This document shows, one piece after another, positions 15,197 to 23,427 of a stretch of DNA of 34,496 nucleotides (the first letter of the stretch is position 1; the number at the start of each line of letters is the position of its first letter). Both the position numbers and the translations under genes were made by a program. Source of the stretch: JBBQDZ01 sp038237515 (GTDB taxonomy: Bacteria > Actinomycetota > Thermoleophilia > Gaiellales > Gaiellaceae); assembly GCA_038237515.1 (NCBI GenBank), contig JBBRYP010000052.1, forward strand, positions 1 to 34,496, written 5' to 3'. Under the pieces are notes generated by a model that saw only the letters and a list, made by a program, of their open reading frames with translations, made no database searches and had not been told where the DNA came from.

Positions 15197-16966
15197 TCAG
15201 AGGGAGACGCGCGCGAGCTCCTCGAGGGAGGTGACGCCGGAGACGACCTTCGCCAGGCCGTCGTCCCAGAGGGGCCGCATCCCCTCCGCGTAGGCGGCGC
15301 GCTCGATCTGCTCGCGGCTTGCCTTCTCCGAGGAGAGGCGCTCGACGGTCTCGCTCATCTCCAGCAGCTGGAAGACGCCGATCCGTCCCTTGTAGCCGGT
15401 TCCTCCGCACCGGGGGCAGCCCCGTCTTCGCCGGAACGTGACGCCGGCGGCGGCTGCGACCAGCTCCGGGGCCTTGTAGGCCTTCACGAGCTCCTCCTCG
15501 GAGGGCTCGTAGGCCTGGGCGCAGTGCACGCAGAGCTTGCGCGCGAGGCGTTGCGCGAGCACCGCCGAGACTGCCGAGCCGGTGAGGAACGGCTCGACGC
15601 CCATCTCGTTGAGGCGCGTCAGCACGCTCGGCGCGTCGTTCGTATGCAGGGTCGAGAGGACGAAGTGGCCGGTGAGCGCGGCCTCGATCGAGATCTTCGC
15701 AGTCTCGGGGTCGCGGATCTCGCCGACCATCACGACGTCGGGATCGGAGCGCAGGATGGAGCGCAGCGCCGTCGCGAACGTGAGGCCGGCTCGCAGGTTG
15801 ATCTGGATCTGATTGACGCCGCGAAGGCGAAACTCGACGGGATCCTCCACCGTGATGATGTTGATCTCGGGGCGGTTGATCTGGCTGAGCGCGGCGTAGA
15901 GCGTCGTCGACTTGCCTGATCCGGTCGGGCCGGTCACGAGCAGCGCCCCCGTGGGCCGCCGGACGATCTCGCCGAGACGTGCCTGCATCTCCCGCGAGAG
16001 CCCGAGATCCTCGAGCGAGGGCTCCTTCTTCGACTTGTCCAGCAGACGCATCACGACCGCTTCCCCTTCCACGGTCGGCAGCGTTGCGACTCGCACGTCG
16101 AGGACGCGCCCGGCCGCAGCGGCGTTCATCGAGAAGCGTCCGTCCTGAGGCTTTCGCCGCTCGGCGATGTCGAGCTTCGCCATCACCTTGAGCCGGGTCG
16201 TGACGCCGGGGGCCATCCGCTTCGGCACGCGTTGCGTCTCCCGCAGCACGCCGTCGACGCGCACGCGCACTGAGAGTGCGTCCTCGAGCGGGTCGAAGTG
16301 GATGTCGCTGGCGCCCTCCTCGGCCGCCTGGAAGATGATCGAGTTCACGAGCCGGACGAGTGGCCCATCCGAGACGTCGACGTCCTCCGTCTCGTAGCCG
16401 GGATCGTCGAGGTCGACATCGTCGATCGCGACCACCGCGTTGGCCTCGGAGAGGCGGGTCAGCCGGCGGAGCTCCTCGAGGATGTCGTCCCGGGAGGCGA
16501 CCGCGAGCTCGAGCTGGAGCCGCGTCGAGAGCCGCAGCTCGTCGATGCCCTGCACGTCTCCGGGGTCCGCGATCGCGACACGCAGGAGATTCCCCTCGAG
16601 CTCGTACGGGAGAGCCACCACGCGTTCCAGCACGGCCAGCGGCACGTGCATGGTCGCCTGTGCGGCGACCTTCGCCTCGTGCAGCGCGACGAACGGGAGC
16701 CCGTGCCGGTCGGCCAGCGCGTGGGCTACACCCTCGCTCGTGGCGAGGCCCGCGTCGAAGACCGCCTGCGCGAACGAGCCCTCGCCGGCACGCTCGCGAA
16801 CCTCCTCCGCCTGCTGGCGCGACAGCACGCCGGTGGCGACGAGTAGGTCGGAGACGAACTGCGACGGGGACAGCTCGAGTGGGAGCGCAGGCAGGGAGGC
16901 GCGCGCGGCCTCGTCCCCGTCATGCAGGCGGACAGATCGAAGTAGGGCCGGGCGTTGCAGGTTCAT
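15197..16966 (-). CDS. pilB: PilB, type IV pilus extension ATPase
   Basis: A 589-residue protein. The N-terminal MshEN/T2SSE_N region (about 35-180) is followed by the ATPase core: SEGASDIHFDP-like AEEGASDIHFDP (215-226), RLKVMAKLDIAERRKPQDGR (258-277), Walker A GPTGSGKST (346-354), Walker B DPDVVMVGEIRD (408-419) and the His box TGHFVLSTLHT (432-442). A zinc knuckle follows with CVHC (479-482) and CPRC (517-520), typical of GspE/PilB and absent from PilT. The longer open frame upstream belongs to another reading of pilD; ATG 16966 gives the normal length and starts 2 nt after the pilD stop. PilB powers pilus assembly on PilC. Confidence 0.96.
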   Translation of the reverse strand: MNLQRPALLRSVRLHDGDEAARASLPALPLELSPSQFVSDLLVATGVLSRQQAEEVRERAGEGSFAQAVFDAGLATSEGVAHALADRHGLPFVALHEAKVAAQATMHVPLAVLERVVALPYELEGNLLRVAIADPGDVQGIDELRLSTRLQLELAVASRDDILEELRRLTRLSEANAVVAIDDVDLDDPGYETEDVDVSDGPLVRLVNSIIFQAAEEGASDIHFDPLEDALSVRVRVDGVLRETQRVPKRMAPGVTTRLKVMAKLDIAERRKPQDGRFSMNAAAAGRVLDVRVATLPTVEGEAVVMRLLDKSKKEPSLEDLGLSREMQARLGEIVRRPTGALLVTGPTGSGKSTTLYAALSQINRPEINIITVEDPVEFRLRGVNQIQINLRAGLTFATALRSILRSDPDVVMVGEIRDPETAKISIEAALTGHFVLSTLHTNDAPSVLTRLNEMGVEPFLTGSAVSAVLAQRLARKLCVHCAQAYEPSEEELVKAYKAPELVAAAAGVTFRRRRGCPRCGGTGYKGRIGVFQLLEMSETVERLSSEKASREQIERAAYAEGMRPLWDDGLAKVVSGVTSLEELARVSL

Positions 16967-16968
16967 CC

Positions 16969-17721
16969 CTAGTGATGGAGGAAGCCGAGGTACCAGGCCA
17001 GGATGGGCCGGCCGGCGAAGAGTGCGAGCAGCGCGCCGAGGGCGAGGAACGGCGCGAAGGGGATCGCCTGCTTGCGGGCGGCGGTGCCGTGGCGTGCGAG
17101 CAGGAAGACGCTCGGCACCAGCGCTGCGAACATGCCCGCCATCAGGCCGACGCCGACGGTGCGCCCGAGGCCTGCTCCCAGGAGGAGCGCCAGCTTCACG
17201 TCTCCCATTCCCATGCCTTTCGGGTAGGCGAGTACCGCGAGGAGGAGGAAGAGCGAGCCGCCGAGCGCTCCGAGCGCCCACTCGACGCTCGGGTGGAGGA
17301 CGGTCTGGCCCACGAGCATGATCGCCGCTGCCGGGATCACTATGCGGTTGGGGACGATGCGGTGCTCGAGGTCGATGGCCGAGACGGCGACGAGAACGGC
17401 GCAGAAGAAGGCAGCAAGCGCCGCCTCGAACGTGAGGCCGAACCGCAGCACGCACGCCGCGAGAAGCAGCGCCGTCAGCACCTCAACGGCGGGATAGGCG
17501 AGACCGATTCCGGTCCGGCAGGCGCGGCACCGTCCGCGCAGCAACACGTAGCTGAGGAGAGGCACGTTGTCGTGCCACGGGATCGTCTGCCCGCAGGCCA
17601 TACAGGCCGACCGGGGCGTGATCACCGAGCGGCGGAGGGGCACACGTGCGGCGACGACGTTGAGGAAGCTGCCGAGTGCGAGCCCCGGCGCGAGAAGGAA
17701 TCCGGCGAGCGCGAGCTCCAT
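16969..17721 (-). CDS. pilD: PilD, prepilin peptidase / N-methyltransferase
   Basis: A 250-residue multi-span membrane aspartic protease that cuts and methylates prepilins. The N-terminal loop carries the zinc-binding cysteines C40-M-A-C43 and C65-R-A-C68, flanking the hallmark IPWHDNVPLLSYVLLRGRC. The catalytic aspartates are D117 in DLEHRIVPN and D174 in KGMGMGDVK. Methylase-side residues are present, so it is bifunctional. ATG 17721 has GGGGAGG directly upstream, and a sigma-28-type -10 box ends 7 nt before it. Coupled to pilB. Confidence 0.96.
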   Translation of the reverse strand: MELALAGFLLAPGLALGSFLNVVAARVPLRRSVITPRSACMACGQTIPWHDNVPLLSYVLLRGRCRACRTGIGLAYPAVEVLTALLLAACVLRFGLTFEAALAAFFCAVLVAVSAIDLEHRIVPNRIVIPAAAIMLVGQTVLHPSVEWALGALGGSLFLLLAVLAYPKGMGMGDVKLALLLGAGLGRTVGVGLMAGMFAALVPSVFLLARHGTAARKQAIPFAPFLALGALLALFAGRPILAWYLGFLHH

Positions 17722-17728
17722 ACCTCCC

Positions 17729-17756
17729 CTATCGGCAGGCGAAGGCCCTCGGTTGA
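17729..17756 (-). promoter_or_regulatory. Sigma-28-type promoter of pilD-pilB
   Basis: On the minus strand: TCAA (17756-17753), 16 nt, GCCGATAG (17736-17729). It lies in the 36-bp gap between the lamin-tail gene and pilD, so pilD-pilB has its own start inside the longer operon. The -10 ends 7 nt before ATG, which would make this transcript leaderless and leave the nearby GGGGAGG useful only on read-through mRNA. Confidence 0.68.
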
Positions 17757-17757
17757 G

Positions 17758-19260
17758 CTACCGGTTCGACGATGCCCGGGAGCTCGTCGAGCCGGCTGCA
17801 ACCGGTCCGTACCACGTACTCTCCCCGGTCATGGAGACCGCTTCGAGCCAGTAGCGCGCCGCCCCGCCTCGGGGAGGACGGCGATCGCGGTAGGCGTAGC
17901 CGCTCCCGCGGGAGCCATGCCGCGACGACACGAGGTTGCGGTTGACCCGCACCCGCCGACCGGCCGATTTGCGATAGACGTTGAAACCAAGAACGCCGGC
18001 TTCCGAGGCCGTGCGCCAGCGAACGAGGATCCCGGCACTCGATCGCGCGGCCGAGAAGCCGGCCAACATCACCGCAGACGGAACACCGCAGCCGGGCGAG
18101 GAGGCGGAGTTCCGGGGCGACGGGTCGACGCTGGAGAAGTCCCCAGAGTTGCTGTTCGTGTCGAGGCAGGCGCTGCGCGAGATCGACTTGGTGGCGTTCG
18201 GCAGAGGCGCGGGACCGGGCCCCTCGTAGCAAGGACGGGTGCTGCTGCCGAAGCCGACGAGGTCGATCACCGCCGGGCCCGTCGGGCAGTTCACCGAATC
18301 GAGCGCCGGATCCGACACGAGGAAGGCCGACCCCGCGTTCGTGATCCCGAACGGGTTGAGGAAGTCGGGTGCCGGCACGGGAGAGCCGGCCCCCGTGGCG
18401 CCGAAGGAGACGAGGTAGTAGTGCCCCCTCCCCAGCGGTCCGGAGAGGAGCGCGCCCTCGTAGTCGGTCTGGGCGGCATTCACGACGTCGAGGTGGACGA
18501 AGTCGAGCGACGTCATGGTGTCGCACCGGTTCAGGAGCTCGACGAAGCTGCGGTCGTAGACGGACGAGCCGGTACCGCCCGGGGCATATACCTCGTTCAC
18601 GAGCAGGCACGGGCTCTGGCTTCCCCCGCAGAGGGGCGAGGCGAGGGTCGAGTTGCGCGGCGACGGCCCGTCTCCGCCGAACGACGAGTCGGTGAGGACG
18701 AAGTCGGTGGAGTTGCTGTCGGTGTCGGCGCAGCTCGTTCGCCGCACGGAGTCGACGGCAGAGGGCGCGGGCGCGGCGCTCCCCTCGACGCACGGCGTCG
18801 AGCTCGTCCCGTACCCGACGAGGTCCAGGAGGCCGGCCCCGGAGGGACAGCTCGATCCTACGGTCGCGCTCGTCGAGAGAAAGACCTTCCCGGGGGTCGG
18901 GAGCGCCACGCTCGCGGACGTCGCATCGGGTGTCGGAAGAGGCGAGCCGGAGCCGGCGCTCCCGTAGGTCACGAGGTAGAAGCGGCCGCCGGACACCGAT
19001 CCCGAGAGAGGCGTTGCGCTTCCGGTCGAGTTGTCGGAGCTGAGCGTGTGGAGGTACACGCCGGCGAGGGACGTCGAGGAGGCGCACCGGTTCAAGAGCT
19101 CCACGAAGCTGCGGTCGTAGACGGACGATCCGGTACCGCCGGGCACGTAGACCTGGTTCACGACGAGGCACTGCGAGCCGGCTTCCGCGCGGTGCGGAGC
19201 GGCGACCGCGAGGAACGCCGCGAACGCGAGGACCGTTGCCAGCTTCGGCAATCTTCCCAT
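17758..19260 (-). CDS. Secreted protein with two lamin-tail-like domains and a C-terminal Fn3-like domain
   Basis: A 500-residue exported protein. The signal peptide is MGRLPKLATVLAFAAFLAVA with cleavage likely after AEA (27). Two homologous domains follow, at about 29-211 and 216-391. Both open with CLxVNxVYxPGGTGSSVYDR, then SFVELLNRC, and share LLDLVGYG/VIDLVGFG and a DTxSNSxDF end, each with paired cysteines. The layout (a secreted beta domain with an N-VYxPG...FVEL start) matches lamin-tail domains (LTD, PF00932). The C-terminal 100 residues (GILVRWRTASEAGVLGFNVY) resemble Fn3-like adhesin modules. ATG 19260 has GGAGG 7 nt upstream and is preferred over an earlier in-frame ATG. It heads the LTD-pilD-pilB unit. 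A surface or pilus-associated adhesin is the likeliest role. Confidence 0.85.
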   Translation of the reverse strand: MGRLPKLATVLAFAAFLAVAAPHRAEAGSQCLVVNQVYVPGGTGSSVYDRSFVELLNRCASSTSLAGVYLHTLSSDNSTGSATPLSGSVSGGRFYLVTYGSAGSGSPLPTPDATSASVALPTPGKVFLSTSATVGSSCPSGAGLLDLVGYGTSSTPCVEGSAAPAPSAVDSVRRTSCADTDSNSTDFVLTDSSFGGDGPSPRNSTLASPLCGGSQSPCLLVNEVYAPGGTGSSVYDRSFVELLNRCDTMTSLDFVHLDVVNAAQTDYEGALLSGPLGRGHYYLVSFGATGAGSPVPAPDFLNPFGITNAGSAFLVSDPALDSVNCPTGPAVIDLVGFGSSTRPCYEGPGPAPLPNATKSISRSACLDTNSNSGDFSSVDPSPRNSASSPGCGVPSAVMLAGFSAARSSAGILVRWRTASEAGVLGFNVYRKSAGRRVRVNRNLVSSRHGSRGSGYAYRDRRPPRGGAARYWLEAVSMTGESTWYGPVAAGSTSSRASSNR

Positions 19261-19306
19261 CGAGCGTCCTCCTCGGTTCGTTGCGCCTGTCGGTGTCATC
19301 GGTGCG

Positions 19307-19334
19307 GTATCGGCAGCTAGCGCAGCGCTCTTGA
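19307..19334 (-). promoter_or_regulatory. Sigma-28-type promoter of the lamin-tail/pilD/pilB unit
   Basis: On the minus strand: TCAA (19334-19331), 16 nt, GCCGATAC (19314-19307). Same design as the pilT and pilD sites. Predicted start near 19300, giving a 5' leader of about 40 nt that contains the GGAGG ribosome site. Confidence 0.66.
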
Positions 19335-19410
19335 GCGGAGGGCTTCACCCGACCAGGCTCACCCGTTCGGGTACTGGAGGGAGCGCCGAGCCCCACCGAC
19401 AATTCTTCTC

Positions 19411-20748
19411 GTGCGCAAGTGCAAACTTCGCGAGCGCCTCGTCCGGCTGAGGCGAGGTCGCCGTGCCGGCGAGGCCGGCTTCACCCTCGTCGAGATGCTC
19501 GTCGCGATGATCCTCTTCCTGACGATCGCGGCCGCGCTCGCGGCGACGCTCACCTCCGCTGTTGCAGCGCACAGCATCGCCCGGGGGCGGACGATCGCCG
19601 AGCAGCTCGCCCGGGATCAGGTCGAGTCGATCAGGCGCCTGCCCTACGGCTCGGTCGGCACGACGAACGGGAACCCGCCGGGCGTCGTCGTTCCCTCTCG
19701 AACCGTGAACGGCGCCGGCCTGAACGCGATCGTCAAGACGCGGATCACCTTCGTCAGCGATGCGATCCCCGGCGCCTACGTCACAGCGGCGAACTACAAG
19801 ACGATCGTCGTGTCGATCCTGCGGGCGAGCGACTCGCGGGAGATCACGAAGTCCATCACCTACATCACGCCTCCGTCGCGGGCTGCCTACGGCGGCATCA
19901 ACAACGCGATCGTCAACGCTCAGGTGGTCGACTACGCGCTGGCGGCCGGTGTGCCCGACGCGACGGTGGACCTCGCTACGGGGCCGGGCGCTCCGCGCAC
20001 CGACACGACGGACACAGACGGCAAAGTCACCTTCGCCGCGCTGACGCCGAACGACCCGGCCAGCGCCACGCAGGCGTACTACGACCTGACCGCGACCGCA
20101 CCGGGCTACGTGACGCTCAGCGACGACGCTCCCCCCGCCGGCGCCGCGCACGTGCAGCTCGCGCCGGGCCAGACCTTCACGACGGCGCTGCGCGTCTACA
20201 AGCCCGCGACCATCAACGTCGTCGTCAACGACTCGACCAACAACCTCTACGCGGGAACCGCGACCGTGACCGTGGGCTCCTCGCGCGCCACCCAGACCTT
20301 CACGGTCACGGGCGGGAGGTTGACCGTCACGACGCTCGGCGGCGAGCCGATCGTGCCGAGCCTTCAGTACACCGTCTCGGCCTCGGCTTCGGGCGGTGCG
20401 TTCGCGCCGGCCATCACCCGGACAGTCCCGAACAGCTACCCAACCGACCTTACGTCGACCTTCACGCTGCGGCTGTCGACCTACTCGAAAGGGGTCCTCA
20501 AGGTCACCGTCCTGCCGGCCTCGGACGACAGCGTGATCGCGGGGGCGCTCGTGATCGTCAGCGGGGGGCCGGGACCCTTCTTTCTCGCCGGTATCACGGA
20601 CAGCAGCGGCGTCGTCAGCTTCACCGTTCCAGTGGGCTCCGGCTACACGGTGGCCGCCTACGCCGCGGGGGGCTCCGGGCAAGCCACCGCCACCGTCACG
20701 AAGAACAAGACGACCGCCGTGAACGTCTACGTCGCGAGCGGGGGGTGA
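19411..20748 (+). CDS. PilV-like prepilin with three beta (CnaB/carboxypeptidase-regulatory-like) modules
   Basis: A 445-residue prepilin. A basic leader of 23 residues ends in G, then FTLVEMLVAMILFLTIAAAL: cleavage at G23/F24, the conserved Glu at mature position 5. After about 130 residues of pilin body, the remainder is three beta-sandwich-like modules (about 155-255, 260-350, 355-445), with typical VPDATVDLATGPGAP and TDTDGKVTFAAL turns. Minor pilins of this length with repeated Ig-like modules can act as tip adhesins. GTG 19411 is the start; no Shine-Dalgarno is seen. It heads a three-gene unit divergent from the lamin-tail gene. Confidence 0.88.
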   Translation: MRKCKLRERLVRLRRGRRAGEAGFTLVEMLVAMILFLTIAAALAATLTSAVAAHSIARGRTIAEQLARDQVESIRRLPYGSVGTTNGNPPGVVVPSRTVNGAGLNAIVKTRITFVSDAIPGAYVTAANYKTIVVSILRASDSREITKSITYITPPSRAAYGGINNAIVNAQVVDYALAAGVPDATVDLATGPGAPRTDTTDTDGKVTFAALTPNDPASATQAYYDLTATAPGYVTLSDDAPPAGAAHVQLAPGQTFTTALRVYKPATINVVVNDSTNNLYAGTATVTVGSSRATQTFTVTGGRLTVTTLGGEPIVPSLQYTVSASASGGAFAPAITRTVPNSYPTDLTSTFTLRLSTYSKGVLKVTVLPASDDSVIAGALVIVSGGPGPFFLAGITDSSGVVSFTVPVGSGYTVAAYAAGGSGQATATVTKNKTTAVNVYVASGG

Positions 20749-21320
20749 CCGTGCGCCGGCAGGAAGGCTTCACGCTCGTCGAGATGCTCGTCTCGCTCGT
20801 GCTGCTCGGCATCCTCTTCGCCGTGTTCTCGCTTCTGCTCGGCTCGACGATCCACCAGAGCGGTGAGATCCAGGAGGAAGACCTCCTCCAGACCGAGGTG
20901 CGAGGCGCGACCGACCGGCTGGTGCAGGACCTGCGCCAGGTCTACACCGGCGATGCGACCTCGCCGATCCTCAGCATCGGCCCGAGCCAGATCACCTTCC
21001 TCTCGCCCGATCGGGGCAGCCCCACCTTCCACCTGCGCAAGATCCTCTACCAGGTCACGGGCGACCACCTCGACCGCTCGGTCGCGAGAAGCACCACCAC
21101 GACCGGGCCCCCGTGGACGTTCCCGGCGTACGGCCCGGCCGTCAAGCAGATCACCTCGATCGCCGACCCGGCCGTCTTCTCGTCCCTCGACGCCAACGGC
21201 GCCGCGACGACCACCGCAAGTGCCGTTCGGACGGTCACGATCTCCGTTCTGGTCGCGACGGGTACCTCGGCGGGCGGCCGCTTCACCTACCGCACCAGCG
21301 TCGGGCTGAGGACCCAGTGA
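20745..21320 (+). CDS. PilW/GspJ-like minor prepilin
   Basis: A 191-residue prepilin. The leader VTVRRQEG is followed by FTLVEMLVSLVLLGILFAVF: cleavage G8/F9 and Glu at mature +5. The body is moderate in length (RGATDRLVQDLRQVYTGD, ITFLSPDRGSPTFHLRKILY), as in PilW/GspJ proteins, where an ITFLS-like strand follows the helix. It starts in the stop of the PilV-like gene (GTGA); a second GTG at 20751 is an alternative. It likely initiates pilus assembly with its neighbours. Confidence 0.88.
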   Translation: MTVRRQEGFTLVEMLVSLVLLGILFAVFSLLLGSTIHQSGEIQEEDLLQTEVRGATDRLVQDLRQVYTGDATSPILSIGPSQITFLSPDRGSPTFHLRKILYQVTGDHLDRSVARSTTTTGPPWTFPAYGPAVKQITSIADPAVFSSLDANGAATTTASAVRTVTISVLVATGTSAGGRFTYRTSVGLRTQ

Positions 21321-22690
21321 CGAAGCGACTCCGTGCAGCCGCTCACCGCGACGAGGGCTTCGCCATGGTTCTCTTCCTCGTCCTCGCCGCGGCGCTCAGC
21401 GCCCTCTCGATCACGCTGATCGCAACCGTCGAGAGCGAGGGGACGCGGAGCGTGAGCGCCGTCCGCCGCGACACGGCGTTCCATGCAGCCGAGGCCGGTC
21501 TCGACGACTACATCGCCAAGCTCGTGGACGACCCCCTCTACTACGTCCACTACCTGCACCCCGGCGAGTCGACGCGGCTCGCGCCGGACGGGACGATCGT
21601 CGCTCCCGGAGCCGCCTGGTCGTTCGGCGCCACGTGGACCTACCCGAGCGGGAAGAACGCCTGGCGCTCCCTCAACAACGGTTACGAGTACAACCTGCAG
21701 GTAACACCGCCGAGCGCGACGCAGCAGGCGATCCGGATCGTTGCCACCGGCCGCCGGGCCGGAAGCGGAAACCTCAGCGAGATGCGCGCGATCGACTCTC
21801 TCATCCGCCCTTCCTCGGTCGCCGACTTCCAGATGCTCGCGAACAGGGACATCTCGTACGGATCGTCGGCGACGACCTACGGGAAGATCTACGCCGGCAT
21901 CGACGAGAACGGCGCCGCCCACAGCGTCTGGCACGACGGCACCGCCTACGGCGACATCTACGCCGAGGGCTCGGTCAACGGGTCGACCACCCTGATGGGC
22001 GGCGCGCAGACCTACAACAGCACGACTATCCGGAGCGTGGTCAAGAACCCGATCAACTTCAGCAGCTTCCTCACCTCGCTCGTCGACATCCAGCGTGCCT
22101 CGAGCGCCGGCGGCGTCTACCTCGACAATCCTTCGGTCGACGGCTGGCGTTTGACGTTCCAGTCGGACGGCACCTTCCGCGTCCAGTCGTGCACCCGCAA
22201 CACGGGCCGCGACATCGCCGACTGGGCCCCCGTCTGCGGCGCGGTGTCGGCGCGCACCGTCCCGTCGAACGGCGCCATCTACGCCGCGCAGAGCGTCATC
22301 GTCTCCGGCGTCGTCAAGGGCCGTGTGACTGTTGCCTCCAACGGCAACGTCGTCGTCTGCGGTGACATCACCTACACCTCGCCTGGAAACGACGTGCTAG
22401 GGCTCGTCGCCCGGAACGACATGTACGTCGCGCAGTGGGCGCCGACGAACGTGTCCTGGCGTGCGGCGACGATCGCCCAGAGCGGTATCTGGCGATCGTG
22501 GAGCTCCGACGGGAGCCACGGGACGATGACGTTCACAGGCTCGACCGCGACCAACCTCGGCGGCTACATGTCGATGTTCAACACGCGCGTGTACCAGTAC
22601 GACCAGACGCTGCTCTACCTGCCGCCACCGTGGTTCCCGACGATCGGCGACGCGTACACGATGCTCCTGTTCCGCGAAGTCGCTCCGTAG
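21317..22690 (+). CDS. PilX/GspK-like minor prepilin with a long solenoid-like body
   Basis: A 457-residue protein. The leader MTKRLRAAAHRDEG is followed by FAMVLFLVLAAALSALSITL: a prepilin-like site but with no Glu at mature +5, as in GspK/PilX-type tip pilins. AFHAAEAGLDDYIAKL (about 55-70) is the usual PilX motif. The body contains Gly/Asn-rich stretches with regular beta turns (YGKIYAGIDENGAAHSVW, VIVSGVVKGRVTVASNGNVV) that suggest a beta-helix like those of polymer-forming bactofilin-type proteins. It ends the operon and starts by GTGA overlap. Confidence 0.86.
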   Translation: MTKRLRAAAHRDEGFAMVLFLVLAAALSALSITLIATVESEGTRSVSAVRRDTAFHAAEAGLDDYIAKLVDDPLYYVHYLHPGESTRLAPDGTIVAPGAAWSFGATWTYPSGKNAWRSLNNGYEYNLQVTPPSATQQAIRIVATGRRAGSGNLSEMRAIDSLIRPSSVADFQMLANRDISYGSSATTYGKIYAGIDENGAAHSVWHDGTAYGDIYAEGSVNGSTTLMGGAQTYNSTTIRSVVKNPINFSSFLTSLVDIQRASSAGGVYLDNPSVDGWRLTFQSDGTFRVQSCTRNTGRDIADWAPVCGAVSARTVPSNGAIYAAQSVIVSGVVKGRVTVASNGNVVVCGDITYTSPGNDVLGLVARNDMYVAQWAPTNVSWRAATIAQSGIWRSWSSDGSHGTMTFTGSTATNLGGYMSMFNTRVYQYDQTLLYLPPPWFPTIGDAYTMLLFREVAP

Positions 22691-22825
22691 CTGCGGGGCT
22701 GAGTCGCTCCACCGGGCCCGTCGCGGCGTGATCCCAGTCGCCGTCCGCGACGATGGAGAACCCGACCCAGACGGTGATGGAGAGCATCTGTGCCCAGAGA
22801 ACCTCCTCGGCGTCGAGGAACCAGC

Positions 22826-22991
22826 CGTTGGTATGCACGAGCCGGTAGGCGAGTGCATGTGCCCGGAGGGGGCGAAGGGGGGAACTCCGTTCCCCTCTTG
22901 GAGCGGAGGCGAAGCCGCAGCGATAACTCCTCGAAGGGTGTAGGCAGCCGGGGGGTCTCGGGGGGCGAGAGCCCCCCCGGAGAGCAAAGCG
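22826..22991 (+). repeat. Hairpin-rich repeat, copy 1
   Basis: About 165 bp. Hairpins in order: GCAC-GA-GCC-GGTA-GGC-GA-GTGC (22835-22856), a 10- to 11-bp stem AAGGGGGGAAC/GTTCCCCTCTT (22875-22899), GCGGAGGC/GCCGC (22903-22918), and CCGGGGGGTCTCG facing CGAGAGCCCCCCCGG (22948-22980). It begins TTGGTATGCAC. The middle of the unit is closed by GGAG/CTCC. Confidence 0.75.
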
Positions 22992-23155
22992 TCGTAATTC
23001 CCGCCCCTCGCGTTCCTCGCCCCTCGCGTTCGCCGCCCCTCGGTGCGCTCCGAAAAGCCGCCCGCCCCGCCCGGCCGAGGCGAACGACACCCGCCCCTTC
23101 CACGCCAGCGCCCCTCGCCGCGGCCGGTCGGACTCGTTGCGGTCAGCAAGGCCGC

Positions 23156-23319
23156 TGTTGGTATGCACGAGCCGGAAGGCGAGTGCACGTGCCCGGAGGG
23201 GGCGAAGGGGGAACTCCGTTCCCCCCTTGGAGCGGAGGCGAAGCCGCAGCGATAACTCCAACCTCCGCAACGCCGCCGGGGGGTCTCGGGGGGCGAGAGC
23301 CCCCCGGAAGAGCGCAGCG
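23156..23319 (+). repeat. Hairpin-rich repeat, copy 2
   Basis: Same order of hairpins as copy 1, with GGAA as first loop. One G is missing in the G-run of the second stem, which leaves the stem but breaks any peptide frame. The stretch before the last hairpin differs (AACCTCCGCAACGCCG instead of TCGAAGGGTGTAGGC). The last hairpin is at 23276-23307. Confidence 0.75.
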
Positions 23320-23427
23320 CTAGATCCGCAGCCCTCGCTTCCCCCGCCCCTCGCTTTCCTCGGCCTTCGCCGCGCCCTCGGTCGCACTCCGTGCGCCCAG
23401 ACACCCACCTCGGCGTTGATGGAGAAC

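Noticed and set aside
19261..19410. Sigma-28-type promoter for the PilV-like operon
   Set aside because: The plus strand has only weak resemblance (CACCGACAAT) and no matching -35 at the right distance.
22728..22943. Peptide MHEPxGECxCPEGAKG encoded in the hairpin repeat
   Set aside because: Readable in the repeat copies, but the indel in copy 2 and different flanking frames break it; a structured element explains the conservation better.
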